Shown here piece by piece: positions 1 through 12,300 of a stretch of DNA of 64,000 nt. The first letter of the stretch is position 1; every line of letters begins with the position of its first letter. The DNA comes from Sclerurus mexicanus (lineage: Eukaryota > Chordata > Aves > Passeriformes > Furnariidae). The notes beneath the pieces were generated by a model. It was not told the DNA's origin, made no database searches, and saw nothing but the letters and a program-made list of their open reading frames with translations. The stretch lies in contig VWZF01002410.1 in assembly GCA_013396755.1 (NCBI GenBank), positions 558,001 to 622,000 of the forward strand, in the 5' to 3' direction. Both the position numbers and the translations under genes were made by a program.

Positions 1-389
1 GAAACAAAACAATATCTTCTGCCATTTTTTTCTTCTTTATTTTGGTTACCAAAACCCATTAAACTCTCTTGCTCTCTATGTAGCTTATGGTCTCTGTTGC
101 CACTAATATGACTTTCTTGACCTCTGAAATTTAAAAGTTGCTTTAATGTCCTATCTGTTTTGATTTTATTGTATCTGTCTATATTTAATTTTCTTCTGTC
201 AATTTCCAATTTATTTTCTGTGTGTTCAGGTTTACTGGAAGAGTTATCTTTTTGTAAATATTCCACATCCATCATGCTGTTGTCAGGTTTGTTTTGCTCT
301 CTCAATTCAACAGCTTCGTTGCATCCCAAACGCAGAAAGACTTCAGCTGACTTCACAGGTTGCTGGAGTTCATTCTCTTCTGGTACACT
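1..389 (-). CDS. Candidate DST alternative exon, open to window edge (partial)
   Basis: On the minus strand an AG acceptor (tcatgctcag) is followed by 129 codons without a stop, running off the window at position 1. The frame is phase 0, as required after the RLEEEE exon. The conceptual product begins SVPEENELQQPVKSAEVF, continues with polar, K/E/N/Q/D-rich sequence, has no heptad pattern, and looks disordered. It is neither the BPAG1e coiled-coil start nor the spectrin-rod start that I recall from mammals. In-frame sequence upstream of the acceptor has a stop (TAA) within about 25 bases, so the exon probably begins here. It may be the 5' end of an alternative large DST exon. Its identity is unproven and chance opening is not excluded. 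Confidence 0.5.
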
Positions 390-3300
390 CTGAGCATGAC
401 AGCACATGGATTAAACTGAGATATCATGGAAAGCATTTTATTTTTTCCTTATTCTGCACATTCTTAATGCCATTACTGAGAATTAGGAAGAAAGATTGGC
501 ATGAAAGAAAATCTTGGAACAATCAGAATTCAGAAGTCTGATCCAAGAAGAAAAAAACCTATCACTCCTCCTTTGAAAACGACTATTTTTCTGATTTGCT
601 ACCCTGACTACAAAGAAAAAACCCATAATATTCCGAGACCGGAAACTTGCTTAGTTTATCTTCAAAGAAGCTACCAAAGAAGGCTGCTGGGAGTGGATGG
701 GAAGGCAAGTCCTGGAGATTCAGAGCAGACTAAAACTCAAAACATTTTGAGAAATTTCATTTGTTCCTGAAGAACATGAAGTCCATCAACATTCATAGGT
801 TTCTTGATCCTTGTTCTTTGTTTGACTTTTTATTCTTCATGACATTACCATTATAAGTCATGCTAAATCTTCCATTATAATGGATCCTTATCAACAAACA
901 CTATGTATTTCCATCAGTTTGCTCCACCACTTGATGATGCACAAAGATACATGCTGTTAGTGCTACCATTGGTTCAGAAGTAATTTAATAGCAAGAAATG
1001 TAGTAAAGACAGAGCCATCAGCAGAATTATAGAACTTTCATTTAAGAACTCTGGTTTTTTTTTCTTTAACAATAACATTCAAATTTATACCCATATGATA
1101 CTGTTCTCCAATTTTATCCAATTTATAAAGATAATACTAAAACAATGTAGTCCTTAAAGAACAACGATATATAATCTCTTCCAGAAAGAAAGATTTCAAA
1201 AAAAGGGAATTTAGAAGTATTTTTTTTCTCAATTATTTGGAAGGTTTACTCTGCAGCAAGCATATGTTTTGAGTAATTTGTCAACCTAATTTCAGTAACC
1301 TACTTTTGTTAATAAGATTCACCACTAAGCATAACTAAAATGATGTTTGACCTTAAGGAAATAATGTAGTAGAAAGGCAGAAGCAAAAAAATACTGAAAA
1401 TGTCAAAGGAATTTCAGAGGGCATCACATCTCCCTGTTAAAAAACTTCTTTATATGTTGCTAAGTGGATCAGAATGCATACTGTAGAATATTAAGAGGGC
1501 TACACAAATCAACAGTGCATGTACACTAAGTTTGCCCTCACCTTAATGCCTGCATTTATCCAAAAGATCCTAATATAATAAATTTTTTAAATCTGATGTA
1601 TGTAACTACATCTCCATCAGAATTTAGTGAATCATATGATCTGTCTAGCTGAAAGAACAGGTAAAATGTCCGGATGGTATAGTGCTACATTCCTGTATAA
1701 TGTGAACTACATAACGAATTTTAACTTTCCATACCTGCTGATAACTTTGTGAATAATTCCAACAGATGTTACTGTTTGTTTGCCTAGATGTTCTTTTTGC
1801 TTGGTTGACTGACAGGGAATGACCTACCTCCTCCTCTTCCAGCCTTTTCAAAGAGTCACCTGCAAACTTAATGTATTGGGTCATCAAGGTCACCAAGGCA
1901 GTGTAACGAGTCCGTAAATCCATGAACTGTATAGAAACAAAGGAGAGGGGGAGGTTGATAGAAGAAAACACTCCCATTAACCTTGAAAGAAGTGATAAAC
2001 ACTACTCTAGAACCTATCCCGATTTTGATTTCAAAATTCTGACTGTGGAATCCAAAGTCCTAATTTTGATTCCAAAGTTGAACGGGTGCACTTGCACAAA
2101 TAAATCCTAAGGATGTACGAGTTAATCCATGAGGTGAAGAAACAGAAGACAATTGTTTGACTTCACTGTCACTTTATTCTTCCCCCTGGAAGAACAGGTT
2201 ACAAGCTGAGCAAACAGTTCTGGTCAGTATTCCTCTCTCTTAGAGTTATCAGGGAGACAGATTTATCCTTCCCACCCAACCAAGACTGACTTGCCTTGGA
2301 GTCAAAATGTCCAGTCGAAATGGTCAAAATGACCATGGTAAGTTTTACCATGATCAAGAAAAACACTGACCCTGCTTACTGTGATCAAGATCCAGCCCAG
2401 AGGTAGTTTTACTGAGGTAAAGTTCTCATACAGCCTGTTATAATTTGGGCAACTTTTGGCAGACTCACATTTGCCTGTAATAAACCCATTTACCTCTTGA
2501 ATAATGAAGTCTGATGAGCTTTGCATTCTTCGGCGCTTCACTGGAGATTTTTGTTGGGAGTCAACCATGGCTCTGTAGGTCATGGTCTGTAACTCATAGT
2601 CCTGTAAAAGAAAAAAATACACTCAATGATTGGCATTCCACATGATACTGACACTAAACCAATATAAGTTTAATGTTATTTGTTACCTTCACAGCAGCCG
2701 AGTATTGTTCTGAATACTTCTGGCATTCATCTATTTTGCTTTGTTTCATTTCAATCTCAGAAACCAGCATCTGCAAAATATGAATCTACATTTTTATCTT
2801 AAAAAGTTATTTTATTACTATTGCAAGTAACACTTCTACTTTATCATCTAACACTAGTAGATGTTTATCTAACATCTACTTTATCAAACATCTAATATGC
2901 TCCTTCCATATGTGTACCAGTAATTATGCTCAAGCCTATGTCCTGGGCTTTATCAGGTTTACAGTACAAAAGAAGAGAAAAAACCTGCCAGGTTTAATAG
3001 GTGGTGAGTGAACTTAAAAAAAATCAGAAATACACCATTTCATGCATATAATTTGTTATTCTCTATCCTACTTCAGCTGCATTTCCTTCTTGCAGGAGAC
3101 AGCTGTTAAGTTTAGCTCTGCTTCATTGAAAATAATTCTACATCCATAAATACCAAGAGCAGTACTGAAAACAAAATCATGTGATAAGGAGAGTCCAGAA
3201 TTTTTAAGGTTTTGATCTTCTTTGCAGATCTGAAGACCAACAATCTGGTCTATAAAATGACAATCATCAGTGAGTGACATATTCATGGCTGCATTATAAA

Positions 3301-6300
3301 CATAAAACCATAAAATGTGGTGATTACTTGGAATTTTACAGTAAGGGCTGATGGATACAAGCACCTCATATTAATAAATAACATGACAAATGACACCACC
3401 ATGACATCCCTTTCATACCTTATGCTGGTTCAACTGTTTAGCCAATGCTTTGCTATTTTCAGGATGTGTTTCTTGAATCTTCCGCTGAGTATCTTCCACT
3501 TGTTGAATCCAAGTGTCCAAAGAATTGTAAGTATCTTTATAATACCTCAGAGATTTATTAATACCTTCTAAGTCACGCAACCTGATTTTATTTTAGAAGA
3601 TAAGTCAAAGGAGAGAAAATGAGTAATAAAGACAAAAACCACAACATTGAGGCAAATACAGATTTAAAGACTTTGAATGCCTTAGCTCTGATACAGCTGA
3701 CACTATGAACATACTAAAATAAAACTCAACAAATATCTAATGCGCTTCTCAAACACCAAGGCCCCGAGCTTCATGAAACTTTTTCATTTGTCATAAAAGA
3801 CATCCAGGAGAGATCCCAGTACAGAAGAAACTCTACACTATATTCCTTATTAGTGTGCTCAACTGGTAGAAACTCCACAAGCACAGGAAATCCCAAGAAA
3901 GAGGGAGGGCTTTGCACCACCAATCAGTTCTGTTACACGAAGTGAGACTATTTCAAATGTGACCTATGGACCAAGAAAAAGTGTGCTCTGCTGGAGTTAA
4001 GTAGCAGTTCACTATACCCTCTGTGCCTCCCACAAAAATGAAACAGGAATTACACTAAAACTAAAGATTGTAAATATGCTAATGTGTGAAAGTAATCAAT
4101 CCTGTATGTTCCCTTTTCAAGCACGTTTTTGACCTGTGAAGGGAGTTCTGTGTATTTCTTTAAAGTCATTTTCATACTAATGGAAATGGAATTTTTCTTT
4201 CCTGATCCCTATACTGTTACATATTATCATAGTGTGGTTTTGACAGTTGCTCTGTGCAGAGCCAGGACTTAGATTTGATGATCCTTGTGGATCCCTTCCA
4301 ACTCACGATATTCTATGATTCTACTTAAGAGATCATACAAATAGGACCACTCAATGCTGCAGTATAAACACACTTATTAAACAACTTTTCACAGTTTGAC
4401 TCAAAATGAATACTTGGAATTGCTCTAGTGTTGTTCTCAAGATGCCAAAGCGAGACTAAAAAAGAGCAAGCAAAGGAAATTCTATTACTTAAGTTTCATA
4501 TTTAAGCATGTTTTCAAGCTAGTAACTGTGAAAAAGAGAAAGGATCATGATAACTACAGCCAATATTTGTACATACTTTTTGCATAATGATCATCAGTGT
4601 TAAGCTGGTAGGCAGCAGCAAAGATAACATTTGCAGAAAGCAGCTTGTTTATAATTCTGTGCTGCAACTATCACAATCTGTCCTATTTACACCAGAAGCC
4701 ACTATACATTAACAGCCATTTTTCAGCATATTCTGTGCAGGATAGAGTCCTGGGAGGAAAGCATGTGGTTCAGGTTTACCCTTTCAGGAAATAAGGACAC
4801 TTCAGTACCCTAGAAAACCACTGCTCAATCATTTAAATTATGTTAAACTACCAAATGATGAAAAATCTGAACTGGATTTAAAGCCAGTCATTCTGCAGTC
4901 AGCTTTAAATGAGTTGGCCTTTGTCCATCTTCCTTCTAACTTCCAGCAATGTTAAATAGTTAATTACAAGTTAGTAACTTCAGTATTGCACCTGAATGGA
5001 TATTCATCCCTTAGAAAAGGAGGACAAAAATGTAACAGGTTGTTGTGTGAACTTTTACATCAACAGCACTATCTTCAATATTCTTGTTCAGTTATCTATA
5101 ATGACAAACTGAAGTATATTTTCAAGACAATAAATTCAGACTGTATAGTAGAGACTTCCTCAACTTGCTCATACTTTTTCCTTCAGTCTCTACAGTTCTG
5201 CTTCCTTTACATACAGGAAACAGAACAGTAGAGACTGAAGGAAAAAGTATTTTCAGGAATGTCATATATGGACATCTCCTTCAGAATTAGAGTAGTTCTG
5301 CTGTTACTGCACATCTGTGTAGGCATGTGCATTTCAGTAACATTTTTCAATATCAACTTGTCTGTAAAGGGTGGAATTTAGAGCAACATCTCAACTGGAT
5401 ATCGAGGCTGCATGAAAATTCTTGCGCACACACAAAAAAAAGAGGCAGTTCACCAAAAAGTTATCACGCCAAAATTATCAGAGAAATCAGTGAAAGCTGA
5501 GGACTTCCAGATTTAGCACATGTGTTATTAAAAGCAAATTAACATGAATCCAATCATAACTGATGAATCAATTCATCAGTTTAGCCTGTCAGAACTAATT
5601 ATGGGGAGAAACAGATAGTATTTCCATAGGACTGGCAGCCATTTCTGCAGGGTTTTTTTGGCTTGTTGTTTAGGAATTTTTTTTTAATGGAAAGCGCAAT
5701 TTATCTCTACTGTGTATCAGTAAGTTGTAAGTAAATAAAGTCTCTGTATCTTGTTCATCTTTTGGAGCTTAATAGTCACAGTCATATCCAGTGGAAAACT
5801 AAGGCAATGATGACAACGGCACAAAACAGATATTCGCCTTAGCAAATTTCAAAAACAGTTCAGAAAACTATTCAGACCTGTTTTAACATTAATATATGAT
5901 TGTTTTTCCACAGAAATAATAAAACCACTATAAAACATGAACGATTTATAATAAAAAGTTATACAAACCTATTTTCAATTTGAGAATGAACATTTTGCCA
6001 CCTCTCAGCCAACTGATCAACTTTTTCTTTATGCCAGTCAAAGTCCAGATCACGCTCCTTGTGCATTTTAAACATCTGATCACTGATCATCTTTGCCTTC
6101 TGCAGCTCATCCTCTAAGGCATGGAACGTTTGTCTTTTTTCATCTACTTCAGATCTCCATTGCTAGTATGTAATAATGAAAATAAATGAAAAATTGTAAA
6201 TAACTCATAAAACGCTATTTTATAAAGTAGTATTTTACAGGAGTAAAAGGTATAAAAGCAAACAAAAAAATGCTGAACTTCAATCTTCCATTTCTCAAAG

Positions 6301-9300
6301 ATAGCTGCCGATCTTCCCAGGAAACCCTAATTACTAGACTATAGCAGTAGTAGGAATGTTATTGTGGTCACATTTATGTAACATAAAAATAACTATGTTT
6401 GTTACCTTAAGTATATGCTACCTTCTGAAGAGAAAAAATAATCTTACTGCAGCATTAACAAGTGCCACTTTTGGAAGTTCAGATACTTCAAGGCATTTCA
6501 TAAGAGCAGGAGGGAACATGTTTTCAAGCTATTCAGTTCCTATTGCTCCAAAGCTGTCCTTTTTTCCTGAGATGTCAATCCCACTGTAGACTAAAACTAA
6601 ATACACAAGCCAATTTTTGGTACACTATACAGTTAAGCATAAGCGAGTTGGGTGTTACAAGACAAATAATTTTTGTCTTATTTTTTGATTTGCCCACGAG
6701 AAGGCACCAGCCAACTCTTACCTTTAAGGTACCCATCAGGTTTTCAATGTGGTTTTTGTCAGCCATTACTGCCTCTTCTTCACACAACTTGGTTTCATAG
6801 TGTTTTACCAACGATTCTGCTGTTTGGGTGTTCGTCAGCACCAAATTTATAGTTTTTAATCTGAAAAACAGTAGTCTCCTGTTACCTGAACCATCAATAA
6901 CAACATTCAATTCCATTGTGTTCTTCAGTCTTTTCATGTCATGGTGTCCCCTCCTTTACACAACATTAAAATATTAACTCCCTTTTCCTAGATCAGTATT
7001 ACTCATATTAATATCTTTAATTTATTTTTAAAAGATGACTGTAAACTAAAACATGTGATGGAGACATGCTAATACATACTTATCTATGAAAATGGAAGAC
7101 ATGGAATAAACTTGGTTCATGTTTTGAATAACAACATTGAGCTCAGAGCGCAGGGTAGGGACTGAAGGTGAACCAGCAGCTTGACCGAAAAACTCTTCAC
7201 ATTTATCTGTGATGGCTCCCAAGTCATCCTTCAGTCGATCCAGTTCTTTTTTCAGTTTCTGTAAAATGAAAGGTGATTTACAGTGCTTTCATCCTATATC
7301 AACCTGATATATACCCTACATATCACTATCAGTACGGGTCTGCCATTTGCTTGTTTGATGGGGACAACAAAAAAAATTTAGAAAGAAACATATGTATAAT
7401 AGGGAAACTAACAGAGTCACCACTTACCAGCATTTTTTTCTCACAAACATAAGCATAATATCTGACTCACCTTTAAAATGTGCAGTGCAAACCTTCATGG
7501 CTACACTCAAAAAGTCTGCATTTATTTGTTTTTAAATAAAACTCCTTTCCTAGGTAAAACAGACCTTCTCAAAGGCTCACCTCTTGCTCTGAAATCCTAA
7601 GCACATTTTCATGTACATCATCCCTTTCCATTGGTGTTCGGATCTGCCGTATTAACCGCTCCTCACAACTCTCTAGCCTTAGTCGGATATTTCTGACTTC
7701 AGAGATGTACAGATTGTAAATAGATTCTTCCTGCTCCTCTGTTGAAAGAAATAAGGCACATGTTAGCAAACAAAGTCATCGTGTCATTTTCACCATAGCC
7801 TCTCATGAAATACTTTATGAAGTCATCGTTTTACAAGGGTTGGACTCCATGATCCTTATGGGTCTCTTCCAATTCAGCATATTCTGTGTGAGGTCTTTTC
7901 ATGGCTGGCTGAAATGCCATCACTTTCCATTGGAATTTTGGCTATAAAGAAAATTTTAAGAACCCTTAATTTTTGCTGTTGTTAGACCATCCCCTCAACT
8001 TGAAAAATTAGTGTCTGTGACCATGCATCCCAGGCAGAGGCATCACCCCTATGCAGACACTGCTGAACTCAGTGATTGATTCTCTCAGTCAGTGGTATCA
8101 GGCACATTAAATTCTCTCTTTCAGATGCACAGAGTAACAAATCTTTCCTGAAGAGCAGTGAACTATGCTAATAAAGCAATCAGCTTTGCACTAATGTATT
8201 CCTTTAAATCATTATCTACTCAACAGTAAATCAGAACAGATAATTTAAGCTTTCTATTCTTAATGTATTAAAAAGAGAATTAAGAGAACAGTAACTACAA
8301 GCATTCTGTGAAGCTAGGGAACTACCCAGGATGCTTTTCTTGCCTTAACAGTTTGAAAAAAGTTTTAATTCTGTTATGAACTCAACAAAATAATCAAGCT
8401 GTATTTCCAGCGTTCAAAAAATAAGAAAAGCAGGACTAAACAGTGAATTGTAAAGCACATAAAAAATTCTTGGGTGTAAATTTTTTTGTAGTACTCTATA
8501 TTAAGTAACACAACAATATTTTTTACATAAGTTAATACATACAAAGAATAAAAAAAGTAGAGCTTTGGTACCATATAATTGTGCATATTGTTAAAACAAC
8601 CCTCTGTTCAAAAGAATTGAGTTGATAACAATATTGATATGATAAAAGAAGTCTCAAGATCAAGAACTAAAATCTCTTTCATGAGGGCATCTTTCTACTG
8701 TACTAAGCTAAGTATTACCTCTTTCTGCAGATTTAAGAAGCTCTTGATAGTATTGCTTGCAAACATTAACTTCCCTTTCCAGTTGTGCTGTATCAGAGCT
8801 TGTAAAGATTTTGGACTCCTGGCTATCTTCCACAAAATCATCAAAGCGAGACTGCAAATTGCTTAGAACCTGCTGATGTTCACCTGGCAGCATCGTCTTT
8901 ATCTGCAACAGATTACAAACCCAAAGCACAGTCAGCGATGATGCATCACGCACACAGTTCTCTGTAATACTTTTTATCAAAAAGCAATATTGACCCATTA
9001 CTAAGATGGTAAAGTCAAAGAACTGAGGTTCTGAAAGCTTAGCGTTCCTAAGCTGAAGCCCACTTGACAGCTGATAGTTTCCACTCACCATAAAATCCTT
9101 TTTCAATCTTTAATGCCAGTAATGCGCTGTGTTAGGCCAACCCTACCTCAGACTTTATTTCTTCATCTAACGCCATACAGCAACAAACAAGCAGCGAGCA
9201 AGAGTCATACAAGTAGGGACACTTCAAGAATTATCTCAGATTCCTCTTTCCAATAGTAACAGTGATAAATTAGGAGGGAAAATGTCATTTTGGGTACTGC

Positions 9301-12300
9301 AAATACTATTGCAATGGTTTGTGATCTCACACACTCTTTTAGCCAGAAAGAATAGTAATTTGATCTATATCACTATTTAATTTCTGACAGACTGGGCCTA
9401 ACCACCTATTTAACATTTCAAGTTACAGATATGTATTAGAATGAAAAAATTATTATGGAGGAATGAGTGTCTGGATGTATTCAGCTTGAAAGACTATATG
9501 TTGCTTCACAGTTGTTCCATTGTTAGTCAGAAGTTGCAGCATGAGGAAACAACAGCAGTCTTCAAGAAGATAAGCCTTAGCCTAAGGAAGTTAATCTCCC
9601 CAGGTATCCTCAACATAAATGCAGAAAGGTAGACTATCGCAGCACAGAACTCAGAATTTAGTCACTGTTCATTGCTCTCAAGAGGTCAGTGCTGACAACA
9701 GGAGACCAGGCTGCGGGTATTTTTCCTGACACCACCACTCTGGTCCTTCCCCAAACATAACTGCGTAAAGACTGCTCAAGTCAAGGCAGAACATCACACA
9801 CAGGTAACCAGCATGGCCACTGCTGCCAGCTACTCCCACAAGGAAGATGAGGATTGCTGCAAATCACTGATTATACGTTTCTGGAAAGTGTATCCTATGA
9901 CTTGCCAGCAAATGATTAAGAGCCCTTCCCAGTCACAGCACATACCGAGGCAACATTGCCAGCTCGAACCGCTTCAATTTCATTTGTCAGGTAATGCCAG
10001 GACACCACACTCTTCATGTTTACATGCGACTCATGCCAAAGGGCCAGAACATTCTGAAATTGCTGTTCAATCCTGAAATACAAAAAAAATCCCAACTTTA
10101 GATCAGGGTAACACATGAAAAAAAAACAAAAAAATAACCCCCCAGAAAAACAAAAAACCTGTGAGATATTCTTTTAATCCAAGCTTCACATAAATTAATT
10201 TTAACAGAAAACAGAGAATTTTGTTTTGTCCCTACCTGTTGGCTGTATCTATTGCTTCTTTGTTTGGTGGAGGAACTGTAAAGCACACAGATGGAACCAT
10301 GGCCTCATTACCACTTGGACTAATGACTTTCCATTTAGCACGATGGGAGTTGTTTGCTAATACACATTCATCATCTTTGTAAATAGTTATCTAGTATTAA
10401 CAGAAAAGCAGAATAAGTTGATGAGCCAAGCATTATGAAACAATTGTACAAAGCACTTCTGCAAATGGTGTCAACAAATAAGCAACAGAACAACAGAACC
10501 AATGTTCCAACACAAGGACTTGCTCTTGTTTACTAGGGTGGAAGAAATTTAGAGCTCAGCTTTCTCCAGGAACCTGGTAATTAACAAAACTTCAGCTGAA
10601 TTCTCACATCTGTAATTGGTTTGAAGAAATTCAAGTTTCTAACCTCAATTTGTCTGTAGTCACAGATGGCTTTAATTGGGATGGATGTTTTGAGTACACA
10701 GTCAGGGTTCCTTGGCTTCAGCTGAATTATTGCCTTTGCTCTCCCCACAAGGCCTGCTACTGTGCTCTTATACTGCAAGAGTTGTTCTTTTTCTTCCTAA
10801 AACAGTTAAGAAAAGAATACGTCATAAGAGATGGCCAGAATGCAGTGCTACCTCTTTGATCCTGTTAAGCTTTAATTTTCCTGACTCCTTCTACTGTGTA
10901 TCTTAAAAATAATGCATTTTACAAGAACAAACTATCTTTCTGTAGCCATTGTTTTCACACATCTGCTATTGTAAATATAAAGAAATAAATAAAACGGTGT
11001 TTTAAAGTTGTGAAAAACAATCTTTGCACATGAATAAATACAACTATTTATTTATAAATTCTGAAAAATGAAATTTTTTCCCTTCACTTTAAATGAATAA
11101 TCTTAACACATTTTATATCCAAGTATAATGCTACACATTTCTGGTTTCATTGTAACTCATGTTATAAGGCTCCTCCAATTCTTACCATAGACTCCTGGAC
11201 AAGGTCTTCCAGCCTACGAAGACTGCTTGATCTATCACAGCTGTATTTTCGGTATATGGTATCTTTCAAATTCTTCAAATATTCCATGGCTTCTTTGGCA
11301 TCACTGAAAAACTAGGATGAGAGAAATACCTGGGTTCTTTTTAAACAATCTTAAAAAGTAAACAATCAGCTACTCTGAAGTTTTCTTCAAGAGCTGTCTT
11401 TTTAAAAATAACCTTTTCTACTTGCTTGAAGTGGCCACAGCATCCCACATGCAGAGAGATTCATGACCTCATGTCTAAATGTACTCCTCAAGAAGGTACA
11501 CACAGTTATTCTTGGTACTATCTACATGCAAAATTAATTCAGCAGTTATTGAAACTTCATTAATTACTGTTCCCAAAATGAAACATTTTCTGAAGTCAAG
11601 CTTTCCTTGGAATTACAATTACTTTCATATATAAAAAAACCTGACAAAGCCAACATACTGTGGAATCTAATCTAGCTGCAAAATCCAGGGAGCACACTTG
11701 GGCAAGCATTTTGTATGGAAAGGGAAGGAAGCTGCCACACTTGGCAGTTCTGCATGGGCATCTGCACACCCAGACTAGGGTCCTGGTTAAGCACTGTCGG
11801 GAAGAGAAATGTCCTGTGACAATCCTCACCCCATTCTGTCCCTTAAACCTCAGTGCTTAAATCCAAAATTCCCATTTTTTCCCCTGACTACTAGGAGCTC
11901 AAACTGCTTTGTCTTCTCCAGTATCCCTTTCTTCACTTTGGGCTTCCATCCTTCTCAGTCCAAAGGAATCTCATCCCAACATCACTCCATTTCTCTTCAA
12001 TCATCCAACCCAGAAGACACTAAAGATTAATTCTTATAATTTAAATGTTTAAAAAGAGTAGACCTTTTAAAAGCAAAAAAACCTAACAAACTAAAACCTC
12101 TTCAATCTATGATCCTCATGCAAGCAACTGAGGACTGCATCATTTGCTGAGTATGTGAATGGGTGATAATCAGATAGGTGTTTCATTAGACATGTCTGCT
12201 GTCGTCAGGGCGTTCTCTGCTCCGTTTATTATTAACACTGTACATTCTATTTCTCTTTGAGTAGTCCTGGAATAACCATCTAGAATCTGTTTTCCCTTGG

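Larger units (their letters stand above)
3582..5968. other. DST intron with CR1 fragment and hairpin
   Basis: Holds the CR1 3' end at 4240 and the hairpin at 5171. The remainder is AT-rich with no coding signal on either strand. Confidence 0.7.
7739..9945. other. DST introns flanking the exon at 8719-8902
   Basis: Two introns of about 1 kb each, interrupted only by that exon. The first carries a CR1 3' end at 7825; nothing else was recognised. Confidence 0.7.

Noticed and set aside
390..407. In-frame ATG at 407 just before the candidate exon at 389, possible alternative start
   Set aside because: A splice acceptor lies between it and the open frame, and a phase-matched upstream exon exists. 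An internal exon is the simpler reading.
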